From Datisca glomerata (Eukaryota > Streptophyta > Magnoliopsida > Cucurbitales > Datiscaceae), in assembly GCA_003255025.1 (NCBI GenBank), contig QANY01008662.1, positions 1,175,763-1,239,762 of the forward strand: 64,000 nt of DNA, read 5' to 3'. Position 1 is the stretch's first letter. Each line of letters begins with the position of its first letter. This document shows, in pieces, positions 20,913 through 33,134 of the stretch. The notes under the pieces are model-generated. The model was not told the DNA's origin. It saw only the letters and a list, made by a program, of their open reading frames with translations, and ran no database searches. The translations under genes and the position numbers were made by a program.

Positions 20913-22725
20913 TGTTGGATTGAGTTTTAAAAATTGAAGAAAATTTAAGAACCACGAATGATTCATGGACGGAATATAAAAAAAAATCTAAACAAATATT
21001 CAATTATACTAAATATGAATCCATACAACGATCATACATATTTAGATAAATGTATCGAGAAAAGATAGTTTTTTTACCTTTTCTTGTAATGGAGAATTTC
21101 TAAATTAGCGGGATCAAATTTATTGTCTCACACTCCTCATTCTTGAGATTCGCAGAACTTCAATTATCTTCACACCAATAACTACTCGTAGTGTGAGCTC
21201 CCTAAACAAATGAGGAAGAAAAAATAATTTTCTTCTTTCTCACTATGATTTCAACGGCAACAAGGGAGGGGGAGAGAGAGAACTATTTTCTTGTTCTGAA
21301 TAATCACACAATGTGATTAGGTTAAGCTTAGGTTAGGGATGCAACCCTATTGCAATCTCTTATATAATAATTATGAAATTTACACATATACCCATATATT
21401 GTATATTGCCAAAATTCACCATCCCCTTGCATTGCTCTCTACAATTTTTATATCTCCCTTAGAGCCAATACTGTGTCCAAATTCATCGATCTAAATTAAT
21501 TAATTAATTAATTTTATTTACTAACTATCCAATAATTAAAAAATAAAAAATTAATTAATTTGAACATTAATTCTGCTTTTCACTAGTTTAGTGATGACAA
21601 CCATCACATATGGGTTCGAGAAGTGTATCTTAGTCTAAAACATGTTTTTTTTTTGTACAATTGATGTTGTTCTCATTTCTTCCTTATTAGCTACTCATGA
21701 GACCGAATGTACCAACATGAATAAAGCTATGAGATTCAAATACTCGACTAATTTATCTCCATAAATTCTCAACCTATCGAATCCCGACATCGTATGATTC
21801 CATTATAGGTCCGATACCGAATCAACTCTTGATTCATGCGCACTATATTTCTGTTGGTGCAAATAAACATATGTATTTCACGGTCCACAGAATATTTTAC
21901 AACGTTACCCTTCGTGAATATCAGTAACAAGAGCTAGATGTAAAATTACTATTTTACCCTCTAGTTATTATTTCTTTAAGTCCTTTATTTACTGTAAATA
22001 AGAAAAATATATCAATGAAGTGCCTCGTACAATTCACAATATTTTATTCAATGACTCATGTCATCGAGTACCAGGCCCAATTTATTTATTCACACACCCA
22101 TCAATAAAGCATAAGGTGATATTGTTGCTATTGCAATCTTACCATGAATTTCATATCTATGAATCACGCAGCTCCAACATAGTTGAATCACAGTCTCAAC
22201 GGTCGAGGTATTGTCCGGAAATTCGAACTCATTCATTTGACGTATCAAAGATCGCAAGTAAGTAGGTCAAGTTTTGTATTCACCTTAGGATTAAGGTAAT
22301 TATAAAAAAACATTTAAGGTGTAACAATTAGATTTAGAGCTAGACAAACGACTTGCTCTAAACTAATTTGTTACTGGTCTATTTAACATGTTTCATAACA
22401 TGTCTTGGTCAACCGTTAAAGTCTCAAATCTCATTCCTCAAGACCGGCATCCTTTGGTTCAACCTAACAGTCGTAATCAAACTCGATTGCTCAATCGATC
22501 TTGAGACTGCGAGTAATATTCTAAACTATTTCAAAAGGGTTTGTCTGGAAGACCCCTCTGTATTTACTCTTCTTACGTTGATTTTACTTTCAAACTTAAG
22601 TAAATTATAACCACACTTTAATTAAAGGAAATTTTTTACTTATTCATAAAATTCAGTAGTACATAAATGTCAGAAAAATAACTAAATAGTCATAAATACT
22701 TATTACACCCTACTTTATGGACACA
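20913..22725 (-). repeat. Copia 3' LTR
   Basis: On the minus strand it begins TGTGTCCATAAAGTAGGGTG (complement of the bases ending at 22725) and ends CAATCCAACA at 20913, giving TG...CA termini over 1813 bp. Positions 21350-22120 correspond, in opposite orientation and strongly diverged, to the 795-bp unit repeated at 27941-31914. Positions 22000-22725 match the fragment at 61325-62085. Confidence 0.85.
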
Positions 22726-22769
22726 ATTCCAAGAAGCTCCCACTTGGACTAAAGTAGGGGTGTACAATC

Positions 22770-24450
22770 TCATATCTCCATGCCCTTCAAATGACCATCA
22801 AAGACTAGACTGCTTAAAGTCTTCGTGAATGGATATATCAGGTTGTTGACCGTCGATATATGCGTTACTAAAACATCTTCACGTTGAACAATCTCTCTGA
22901 TGAGGTGATACTTTCGCTCTATGTGGGTAGATGTTCTGTGGCTCCTCGGTTCCTTCGAGTTTGCTACAGCCCCACTATTATCACAATAAAGTGTCATGGG
23001 CCTTTCAGCATCTGGAACGACTTCTAGAGTCATTAGGAATTTTCTAAGCCAGACAGCCTCTTTTGCAGCTTCATAAGTCATCACATACTCAGCTTCCATG
23101 GTAGAATCATCAATGCAAGATTATTTGATACTTCTCCATACTACTGCTTCACAGTTCAGGATGAACACCAAATCCTAAAGTAGACCTCATGGAATCCTTG
23201 TCCGCTTGGAAATCGGAGTCGATATAACCCGTCACTATTCAAGTCACTACCTGAATACACAAGCATGTAGTTCCTCATTCTTCTAAGATACTTGATGATA
23301 TGCTTGACATCATTCTAATGCTTAAGTCTAAGATTAGATTGGAAATGACTCACCATGTCCACAGAGTAGCAAATGTATGTCTTAGTACAACGCATCACAC
23401 ACATGTGACTTCCTATGGTTGAGACATAGGGAATCTTTCTCATGTCTTCCTCTTCTTGAGGAGTCTTTGGGGACTGCTCCTAGGGGAGGTTGACTCCATG
23501 CCTCGATGGAAGATATCCCTTCTTAGAGTCTTGAATACTGAAGCGATCCATCACCTAATCAATATTAGATGTTTGAGAGTGTACAATTTTTTTCTTCCTA
23601 TCTCGAAAGATTTAAATATCTAAGACAAAGACAACTTCTCCAAGATCTTTCATATAAAATTGCTTTGCAAGCCAAATCTTAACATTAGTTAATTTTCTTA
23701 TATCATTCTTAATGAGTAGAGTATCGTTCATGTATAAGACTAGAAAATCCATCTTCCCTTCATGTATCAGCTTAGACACACATGGTTCGTCCACTAACTA
23801 TTCAAAACCAACGTTCTTGACATTTTTGTCGAATATGATATTCCACGATCGGGATGCTTGGATAAGTCCATAAATGGACTTCAGTATTTGTCAAGTCTTA
23901 TCCTCTTGGTCTTTCTCCGTGGACCCATCTGGTTGAACCCTATAATTGCGCTATTCAAGATTGTGATTTAGAAATGCAGTCTTGACGTCTATCTGCCATA
24001 TTACATAATCGAGGACAACAGGAATGGATAAGAGGATTCAGATGGACTTAAACATGGCAACCGACAAGAAGGTATCATCGTAGTCAATATCTTCCTTTTA
24101 GGTGTAGCCCTTGGCTACTATCCTAGTTTTGAATGTCTCCACATTCCCATCTGGACCTCTCTTTTTCTTATAAATCCATTTACACCCTATAGGTTTTACC
24201 CTTTCAGAAGGATCTATAAGCTTCCAGACTTCCAGACTCTGTTCGAGTACATCGATTGTATCTCAACGTTCATGACTTCTTTCCATAGGTTTGATTCAAT
24301 ACCATCCATGACCTGCGAGTAGGAAATAGGCTCATCATGATCGATATCTGAGACTGCTGTTAAGGCATCTCCATAAGACATGTACCTGTTAGGTTGTCTC
24401 ACAACCCTCCCACTACGTCGAGGCTCCATAGACTGTGGCTCATGTTGTGG
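22770..24450 (-). pseudogene. Copia reverse transcriptase and RNase H
   Basis: The RNase H frame 23099-22770 has MEAEYVMTYEAAKEAVWLRK, YCDNSGAVANSKEP and HIERKYHLIREIV, all typical of plant copia RNase H; it ends close to the polypurine tract. The RT palm frame 23794-23612 has VLYMNDTLLIKND, where the copia consensus YVDD is YMND (one catalytic Asp replaced by Asn). Frame 24429-24214 (RSGRVVRQPNRY, then W-K-E-V block) is the RT N-terminal border. Stops separate all three. Confidence 0.85.
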
Positions 24451-24613
24451 CCAACTTTCCTGTCTTCGGTCTTAGTATGGGTGTCGTGCATCCTCATATC
24501 CTCAGGTGGCTTACAGACAGCTTTCATCCACTCCATCTTTCATATGGTGTACTAGGCACCATCTTTGACGGAACTTGGTTCAGAATATATGCCGTTGTTT
24601 CTAAGGAAAATCC

Positions 24614-25356
24614 CTAGAATGAATGTGGGAGGGATGAGTAACTCATCATGGATCTAACCATATTCATAAGAGTTTGATTCATTCTCTCTGACATACCATT
24701 ATATTCTGGAGTGTCAGGTGCTATAAGCTGAGAAAAAATACATTCTTCCTTAAGAAAGTCTTCAAACTCTTCTAGTAAGTACTCTAAACCACGATTGGAT
24801 CGTAGTGTTTTAATTTGTTTCTCTAATTGCTTCTCAATTATAGCCTTGCACTCTTTGAAATTTTTAAAGGTTTCAGGCTTTTGGTGCATTAGATAAATAT
24901 GTTCAAAACGCGAGTAGTCATCTGTGAATGTTACAAAATATTCATAACCTCCTATTGCTTGGATATTTAATGCTTACATACATCACTATGTATGAGTTTG
25001 AGGCATTGAGTGGCTCTTTCACCCTTTGCTGAAAATGGTCTCTTGGTCATTTTTCCTTCTGTGCAGGATTCACATGTAGGTAATGATCTGACACTTAAAG
25101 TTTACAATGGACCATGCTTTGCAAGTCTTTTAATCTTGTCTAGGCTAATGTGACTAACACGTAAGTGCCACAAGTCAGTTAGATCGATTAAGTTGGACTG
25201 CAACCTTTTACTATCCCTTTGTAAATCAGTATTTACTTCAGTGTCACATATCATTGGAACCTTTAGTTTTACATAGAATAAGTTATTTATAAACCATGAA
25301 GTAGTGGTTAAGCAATCATTTTTTAAAATACCAATATCTTTATCAATGAAATACAT
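24614..25356 (-). pseudogene. Copia integrase (GAG-pre-integrase and core)
   Basis: Frame 25356-25102 ends with DLWHLRVSHISLDKIKRLAK, the LWH.R..H pre-integrase zinc motif. Frame 24889-24614 holds KTLRSNRGLEYLLEEFEDFL and PEYNGMSERMNQTLMNMVRS, the second and third parts of the DDE core. The second catalytic Asp in the LRSDRG motif is Asn here. Function would be insertion of element cDNA into the genome; this copy is dead. Confidence 0.85.
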
Positions 25357-25528
25357 AGTGAATCCTTGCTCAATTAAACTAGCTACTGAAATAAGATTTT
25401 TCTAAAAAACTGGGATATAAACATCTCGTAAAATCAAAAAACTGTAATAAAATGACAATTTAATAGTTCTAACTAATATAGTCGATACTAGTACTCCATT
25501 TCCTGAACGGAAGCTGAACTCGCCTTCA

Positions 25529-26420
25529 TCAAGCCTTCTGATTTCCCTGAAACCCATAGTGGGAATAACATATATGGTTAGTGGCTGCAGAATCTACAAC
25601 CCATGAAAAAGTAAAGTATGCCACATAACAGGCCTTAGTAACAAGTACTGTACCTTGGATTTTTAACTCCTTGATATAATGGCCAGCGACTCCACAATGA
25701 TGACACTTGTCATTCGTAGCTTTCGAGTTCTGCTTCTTAGCTTTTTCTGGACCTCTCTTGTGTTTCTTTTTTGCGCCAGCGGTTGAAAGCTTACTTTTAG
25801 TAAAGTTTTCCTCCCCAGTCTTCCTCTTGTCCTTCATAAACAGGGTCTCATCAGCTTTCAACCCCTTCATAAGCTTTGGAAGCGAGTACCTCAACTTATT
25901 CATCAAATAATTAAGTTTGAAGTTCTCAAAAGTGTCTGATAGAGTATTAAGGATCATATCGAATTGAGTCTCACCATCTACCTCAGCAACCATGAACTCT
26001 ATCTCATTCATATAATTTATTATCAGTATCATGTATTCTCTAACAGGAGTTTCAGGTTTTATCTGGCAGTTTATGAAGTTTCACACAACAGTTTGTTTGG
26101 CTTGATGATCTTAATCCCCAAACATTTTGGTCATGTTCAACATCATATTAGCAGCAGATTTTATGTTCTTATGTTGTTGTTGCAACACATTGCTAACAGG
26201 TGCCAAGATGTAACACATGGCAATCTCTTCAGAATGTAACCAAAACATATAACATTCTTTTCCTCTTGAGTAGATTCAGCAATAGGCTCAAGGGGACAAG
26301 GGATGGTAATCATGAACTTATGCTTTTCTACCATCAAATACGATATCAAGATTACATTTCCAATCCATGAAATTTTCACCAGTAAGTTTGTTTGCATTTA
26401 AGATCGTTGAGATTGTGGAT
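25529..26420 (-). pseudogene. Copia gag and aspartic protease
   Basis: Frame 26032-25529 (167 codons) covers the gag C-terminus: a basic Lys-rich stretch (residues ~85-109), a zinc knuckle at residues 110-123 (CHHCGVAGHYIKEL) and the protease active site WVVDSAATNHIC at residues ~144-155. The last Cys of the CCHC knuckle is Leu, so RNA binding should fail. Frame 26397-26161 is the gag N-terminal part (KISWIGNVI region) in a different phase. Capsid and protease belong to the same polyprotein in intact relatives. Confidence 0.85.
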
Positions 26421-27532
26421 AATGACATGATTACTAAAAAGAATAAATAAAGTGGTGTAAATAATTACTTAATCATTTAGGAAAGTATGATGCATGATGC
26501 AAATACTTAAATATTAAAAAGTCTAATAAAAAATATTTCTTCCATGACGTTACGACCAACAACGATAGCTTTTCTCATCTAAAGACAACATCCAAGCTAC
26601 TTCTTGTCGAATCGAGACTCCTCTCGTTTGGTTAACGCTACTTAAGATGTCATTACATCTACCTTAACAAGTCACCAATGGTTTTGGTCACCTTATCCCC
26701 ATTGACTAGCTCATATGAGAGATTCTAATGTGCTGCTATCTAAGTATTTAACAAACACATTGGCTTTAAAGGTTGTTATAAACTAACAATCCATCTAGGA
26801 ACGGTCCTGTCTCACCACTTCCTTTACAAGATTTAGCTTCTCAAACAACTCGATGACTCAAAGAGACACGACTCCTAAGTTTCTCCCATCGAAGAGAGTA
26901 GGGGTGTCCACAGTTCGGTTCGGTCAATTTCTGGAAAAAAGAAAAATCGAATCGTGGGTCCATGCCAGCCCAAGGTCCAACATGGTCTTGTACACACTAG
27001 GGTTTTAGAAACCCTAAGGTTTCCTAAACCTAAAAGTTTCCAAAACCTAAAAGTTTCCAAAACCCCAAGGTTTCCTAGACCCAAAAGTTTCAAAAACCCT
27101 AAGATTTCTGAAACCCAAAAGTTTCCAAAACCTCAAGATTTCCTAAACTATAAATAGGAAACCTATGGTAGAGAGTGGCGACGGAAAGAAGTAGCGTGCG
27201 GCAGCAGATGCGGCATGGAATGGTGACGGTAACGGCGACGAGAGTGATGAACGGCGGCTTTTCTGGTGACGATGGATTTACATGGGATTAAAAGATACAA
27301 TTTTTACAAAAATTAGATTACATCAAATCCTATCCCTCAATTTTTACGTACATCCATTCTAAAATTGAAAATAAACACCTAGAGCTAATCGATCGAGATC
27401 CATTCATAAAACATGTTTAAACATGCTTTGAATCTACCATACAAAAAACTATGCCAATATCACAATATCCATCCATACATACGTTTAATCGCTAAATATG
27501 TATAATCAAGAACCCAAGGCTCTAATAGCAAT
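26421..27532 (-). other. Copia 5' untranslated leader with primer-binding site
   Basis: Between gag and the 5' LTR lies about 1.1 kb without a credible gene. TGCTATTAGAGCC on the minus strand (complement of 27518-27530), two bases from the LTR edge, is a slightly mutated initiator-tRNA-Met primer site (consensus TGGTATCAGAGCC). A 17-bp minisatellite occupies 27009-27144 and a GGTTCGGT-rich stretch lies near 26905-26935. The open frames 26875-27093 and 26954-27157 arise from the minisatellite. Confidence 0.7.
27009..27144. repeat. 17-bp minisatellite, 8 copies
   Basis: Eight head-to-tail copies of a 17-mer (consensus AAACCCAAAAGTTTCCA, with variants such as AAACCCTAAGGTTTCCT) run without indels. 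Some units contain AAACCCTAA, like the plant telomere repeat, but the period is 17, not 7. It lies in the leader of the copia element. Confidence 0.9.
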
Positions 27533-30500
27533 TGTTGGATCGAATTGAAAAAACTTAATGAACCATAAACGGTTCATGGTCGGAATATAAAAAAATTTCA
27601 AAACAAATATTTAATCATATTAAATATAAAACCACACAATGATCATACATATTTAGATAAGCGTATCGAGAATAGATAGAAGCAATATTTACCTTTTATT
27701 GTAATGGAGAATTTCTGAATTGGCGGGATCCAATTTATTGTCTCGCACTCCTCGTTCTTGAGATTCACAGAATTTCAATCGATGTTCACACCAACAACCA
27801 CTCCTAGGATTCAGAAGTATTTCTCGCAAAGATATTGTCAGGAATAGAGTTTGGGCTCTCTAAATAACTGAGGAAGAAAAAATAATTTTCTTCTTCCACT
27901 CGTAAGATTCAGAAGTATATCTCACAAGGGGTACATGTGTTCTGTAATTAATATATAAGGGATGGCAATATCACCTTATGCTTTATTGATGGGTGTGTGA
28001 ATAAATTAACTTGACCAAGTATTCAATGAAATTAATCATTGAATGAGACATGGTGAACTGTATGAGACAATTCACTGTTATATCTTTCTTATTCACGGTC
28101 AATAAATGAGTTAAGAAAATAATAACTTGAGGGGTAAAATGATAATTTTATATCATGCTCTTGTTACTGATATTGACGGAGGGTAGTATGATGAAATATT
28201 ATGTGGACTGTGAAATAAAACTGTTTATTTGCACCAACAGAAAATGTAGCGCGCATGAATCGAGAGTTAATTCAGCATCGGACCTATGGTGGAGTCGTAC
28301 GATGTCGGGATTAAATAGGTCAGAAATTTAGGGAGATAAATTGGCCGACTATGAGTCTTATAACTTTATTCATGTGAGTCCATTCGGTTTTAAAAGTAGC
28401 TCATAAGGACAAGAATGAAAAATAATACCAGTTTGACCAAAAACTTTTTTTGGACCAAGGTATATTTCCCGAACCCATATGTGATAGATGTTGTCACTTA
28501 ATTAGTGAAAAGTAAGTAATTAATATTCAAATTAATTAATTGATTATTTTCTAATTATTGGATAATTATTAAATAAAAGATATTAATTAATTAATTGATG
28601 GAGATTAATTTAATTTATCAATTTGGATTGATTAATTTAGACACAACATCGACTGCAGGGAGATATGCAATTTTCAGCAATAGAAAATATTATAAGGTGA
28701 ATTTTCGGTAATTTGACATATAGGGGTACATGTGTTCTGTAATTAATATATAAGGGAGGGCACTATCACCTTATGCTTTATTGATCGGTGTGTGAATAAA
28801 TTAACTTGACCAAGTATTCAATGAAATTAATCATTGAATGAGACATGGTGAACTGTATGAGACAATTCACTGTTATATCTTTCTTATTCACGGTCAATAA
28901 ATGAGTTAAGAAAATAATAACTAGAGGGGTAAAATGATAATTTTATATCATGCTCTTGTTACTGATATTGACGGAGGGTAGTATGATGAAATATTATGTG
29001 GACTGTGAAATAAAACTGTTTATTTGCACCAACAGAAAATGTAGCGCGCATGAATCGAGAGTTAATTCGGCATCGGGCCTATGGTGGAGTCGCACGATGT
29101 CAGGATTAAATAGGTCAGAAATTTAGGGAGATAAATTGGCCGACTATGAGTCTTATAACTTTATTCATGTGAGTTCATTCGGTTTTAAAAGTAGTTCATA
29201 AGGACAAGAATGAAAAATAATTCCAGTTTGACCAAAAACTTTTTTTGGACCAAGGTATATTTCCCGAACCCATATGTGATAGATGTTGTCACTTAATTAG
29301 TGAAAAGTAAGTAATTAATGTTCAAATTAATTAATTGATTATTTTCTAATTATTGGATAATTATTAAATAAAAGATATTAGTTAATTAATTGATGGAGAT
29401 TAATTTAATTTATCAATTTGGATTGATTAATTTAGACACAACATCGACTGCAGGGAGATATGTAATTTTCAGCAATAGAAAATATTAGACGGTGAATTTT
29501 CGGTAATTTGACATATATGGGTATATGTGTTCTGTAATTAATATATAAGGGAGGGCAATATCACCTTATGCTTTATTGATGGGTGTGTGAATAAATTAAC
29601 TTGACCAAGTATTCAATGAAATTAATCATTGAATGAGACATGGTGAACTGTATGAGACAATTCACTGTTATATCTTTCTTATTCACGGTCAATAAATGAG
29701 TTAAGAAAATAATAACTAGAGCGGTAAAATGATAATTTTATATCATGCTCTTGTAACTGATATTGACGGAGGGTAGTATGATGAAATATTATGTGGACTG
29801 TGAAATAAAACTGTTTATTTGCACCAACAGAAAATGTAGCGCGCATGAATCGAGAGTAAATTCGGCATCGGACCAATGGTGTAGTCGTACGATGTCAGGA
29901 TTAAATAGGTCAGAAATTTTGGGAGATAAATTGGCCGACTATGAGTCTTATAACTTTATTCATGTGAGTCCATTCAATTTTAAAAGTAGCTCATAAGGAC
30001 AAGAATGAAAAATAATACCAGTTTGACCAAAAACTTTTTTTGGACCAAGGTATATTTCCCGAACCCCTATGTGATAGATGTTGTCACTTAATTAATGAAA
30101 AGTAAGTAATTAATGTTCAAATTAATTAATTGATTATTTTCTAATTATTGGATAATTATTAAATAAAAGATATTAATTAATTAATTGATGGAGATTAATT
30201 TAATTTATCAATTTGGATTGCTTAATTAGACACAACATCGACTGCTGGGAGATATGCAATTTTCAGCAATAGAAAATATTAGAGGGTGAATTTTCGGTAA
30301 TTTGACATATAGGGGTATATGTGTTCTGTAATTACTATATAAGGGAGGGCAATATCACCTTATGCTTTATTGATGGGTGTGTGAATAAATTAACTTGACC
30401 AAGTACTCAATGAAATTAATCATTGAATGAGACATGGTGAACTGTATGAGACAATTCACTGTTATATCTTTCTTATTCACGGTCAATAAATGAGTTAAGA

Positions 30501-32442
30501 AAATAATAACTTGAGGGGTAAAATGATAATTTTATATCATGCTCTTGTTACTGATATTGACGGAGGGTAGTATGATGAAATATTATGTGGACTGTGAAAT
30601 AAAACTGTTTATTTGCACCAACAGAAAATGTAGCGCGCATGAATCGAGAGTTAATTCAGCATCGGACCTATGGTGGAGTCGTACGATGTCGGGATTAAAT
30701 AGGTCAGAAATTTAGGGAGATAAATTGGCCGACTATGAGTCTTATAACTTTATTCATGTGAGTCCATTCGGTTTTAAAAGTAGCTCATAAGGACAAGAAT
30801 GAAAAATAATACCAGTTTGACCAAAAACTTTTTTTGGACCAAGGTATATTTCCCGAACCCATATGTGATAGATGTTGTCACTTAAATAGTGAAAAGTAAG
30901 TAACTAATGTTCAAATTAATTAATTGATTATTTTCTAATTATTGGATAATTATTAAATAAAAGATATTAATTAATTAATTGATGGAGATTAATTTAATTT
31001 ATCAATTTGGATTGATTAATTTAGACACAACATCGACTGGAGGGAGATATGCAATTTTCAGCAATAGAAAATATTAGAGGGTGAATTTTCGGTAATCTGA
31101 CATATAGGGGTATATTAGTTCTGTAATTAATATAGAAGGGAGGGCAATATCACATTATGCTTTATTGATGGGTGTGTGAATAAATTAACTTGACCAAGTA
31201 CTCAATGAAATTAATCATTGAATGAGACATGGTGAACTGTATGAGACAATTCACTGTTATATCTTTCTTATTCACGGTCAATAAATGAGTTAAGAAAATA
31301 ATAACTTGAGGGGTAAAATGATAATTTTATATCATGCTCTTGTTACTGATATTGACGGAGGGTAGTATGATGAAATATTATGTGGACTGTGAAATAAAAC
31401 TGTTTATTTGCACCAACAGAAAATGTAGCGCGCATGAATCGAGAGTTAATTCGGCATCGGACCTATGGTGGAGTCGCACGATGTCAGGATTAAATAGGTC
31501 AGAAATTTAGGGAGATAAATTGGCCTACTATGAGTCTTATAACTTTATTCACGTGAGACCATTCGGTTTTAAAAGTAGCTCATAAGGACAAGAATGAAAA
31601 ATAATACCAGTTTGACCAAAAACTTTTTTTGGACCAATGTATATTTCCCGAACCCATATGTGATAGATGTTGTCACTTAATTAGTGAAAAGTAAGTAATT
31701 AATGTTCAAATTAATTAATTGATTATTTTCTAATTATTGAATAATTATTAAATAAAAGATATTAATTAATTAATTGATGGAGATTAATTTAATTTATCAA
31801 TTTGGATTGATTAATTTAGACACAACATCTACTGCAGGGAGATATGCAATTTTCAGCAATAGAAAATATTAGAGGGTGAATTTTCGGTAATTTGACATAT
31901 AGGGGTATGTGTGTTCTGTAATTAATATATAAGGGAGGGCAATAGGATTGCATCCCTAACCCTAACAAAGTGTGTAGTTACACAAAGTAGAAAATAGTTT
32001 CTCTCCCAACCCCCTGCTTGGCGCCGAAATCCATAGAAGAGAAGGAAACATTCGATTTTTATTCTCTATTTATTTTGAGAGCCCACAATCAATTACTGAT
32101 CAACATCCGATTGAGATATACTTTTGAATCCTACGAGTGGTTGTTGGTCTGAAGATTAATTCAAGTTTTACAAAGAACGAAGAACACAAGACGACTAATA
32201 GGATTCCACCAAATCAGAATTTTTCTGATACAAGAAAGGTATAAAACTATTTCTACCTCTATTGAATACATTTAACTTAGTATTCTAATAGTATGTATGG
32301 TTTTGGTTTTAATATTTAATATGATTAAATTGGTTGGTGTGAAATTTTTTTAATTTTTTATCCACGAACCGTTCGTGGTTTATTGATTTTTTCTCAAATT
32401 TTAAAATTTGATCCAACAATTACACCCTATTTTATGAACACA
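27533..32442 (-). repeat. Copia 5' LTR, expanded and internally inverted
   Basis: The inner end (27533, TGTTGGATCG on plus) and outer end (32442; TGTGTTCATAAAATAGGGTG on minus) are the expected termini of a minus-strand LTR, but the interior is abnormal. Sequence 27533-27926 is LTR tail in the expected orientation. Sequence 27927-32418 is the same LTR in the opposite orientation, made of five tandem 795-bp units plus an LTR tail ending GATCCAACA. Only 24 bp (32419-32442) of the proper LTR head remain. The two tails (27533-27926 and about 32030-32418) form a diverged inverted repeat. Confidence 0.8.
27941..31914 (+). repeat. 795-bp tandem array, five units, derived from LTR
   Basis: The anchor TCTGTAATTA recurs at 27941, 28736, 29531, 30325, 31120 (one-base variant spacing) and 31915, so the unit is 795, 795, 794, 795 and 795 bp. 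By eye the units differ at only a few percent of positions. Each unit runs from GCAATATCACCTT to the next GGGAGGGCAATA; the joint has a short GCAATA homology. The sixth start continues into unique LTR tail (GGATTGCATCCCTAACC). Short open frames inside it are not genes. Confidence 0.92.
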
Positions 32443-32447
32443 ATTTC

Positions 32448-32484
<37 letters not shown>

Positions 32485-33134
32485 TCACCTCATATCCAAA
32501 GCTTTAAAGAAAGATGATGATGGAGGACGTAAGAAGGGTGGTGGTAAGCGGGTGATGTGATTAGTGAGGGATGTTTACGTGTGATGAGGGGGGTGGGGGG
32601 TGGGGGGAGGGATGTAAAAAATAAAAGAGGAAGATGAATATGATTAAAATGGAAGGGTTAGAGTGTAATGTGTGTGGGGTGGGTGTACTGGATGTGTGGT
32701 GGTTTATGTGATGTAAATTTAAAATTAGGAAAATTTGTGATGACTTCTATGATGTGTAAATTAATATTCAAATAATTTGGGATGGTTTGTATGGTGTGTA
32801 AATTAAGATTGGAAAATTTTAAGTTTAAATTAAATGTGTGATTTGTTTAGATTAAACAAGTGATTTAATTTGGTAAAGTAAATGTAATACAAACTTAATC
32901 ATGTTACTAAAAATTAAAATTATTAATGTGACATCTAAATCATTACTTTATTTAAAAAATCACAAAATATTTTTTCACAACAATCCTCCAAATTAATTTT
33001 CTTTTACACGTTTTTTAATAAAAAATTTCTAAAACACTTTCAGAAAACTCTTCTATAAAAGTACTCTCGAGCTCCCTACATCATTTCCTAGGCCTTGAAG
33101 CCACATCTAGTGCTGGCCTCCAAACTCTCTGTGT
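32443..33134. other. Intergenic, with (AT)n and G-rich run
   Basis: No gene is visible. An AT dinucleotide run covers 32452-32480. At 32588-32611 three G6 runs and a G3 run separated by single bases form a strong G-quadruplex candidate on the plus strand. The rest is AT-rich with GTG/GATG-rich segments near 32500-32700 and a sharp change into copia RT relic sequence near 33135. Confidence 0.6.

Larger units (their letters stand above)
20913..32442 (-). mobile_element. Ty1/copia LTR retrotransposon with rearranged 5' LTR
   Basis: Gene order on the minus strand is gag-protease-integrase-RT-RNase H, the Ty1/copia order. A primer-binding site (complement of 27518-27530) and a polypurine-like tract (complement of 22726-22755, with AAGTGGGAGC) bracket the internal region. 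The left LTR is 1.8 kb; the right LTR is expanded to 4.9 kb by tandem and inverted duplication. All coding domains carry stops and frameshifts and key residues are replaced. I do not see a clean target duplication: AT repeats flank both sides. Confidence 0.88.

Noticed and set aside
27009..27144. Interstitial telomere repeat
   Set aside because: The period is 17 bp with degenerate cores, not the 7-bp TTTAGGG repeat.
26875..27157. Open frames with regular repeats on both strands
   Set aside because: Produced by the 17-bp minisatellite; a 17-bp unit shifts phase each time and no domain is present.
27941..31914. CRISPR-like or genic interpretation of the regular array and its short frames (29679-29876, 29763-29996)
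   Set aside because: The unit is 795 bp, has no repeat-spacer pattern and comes from an LTR; the frames occur in one unit only because of point differences.
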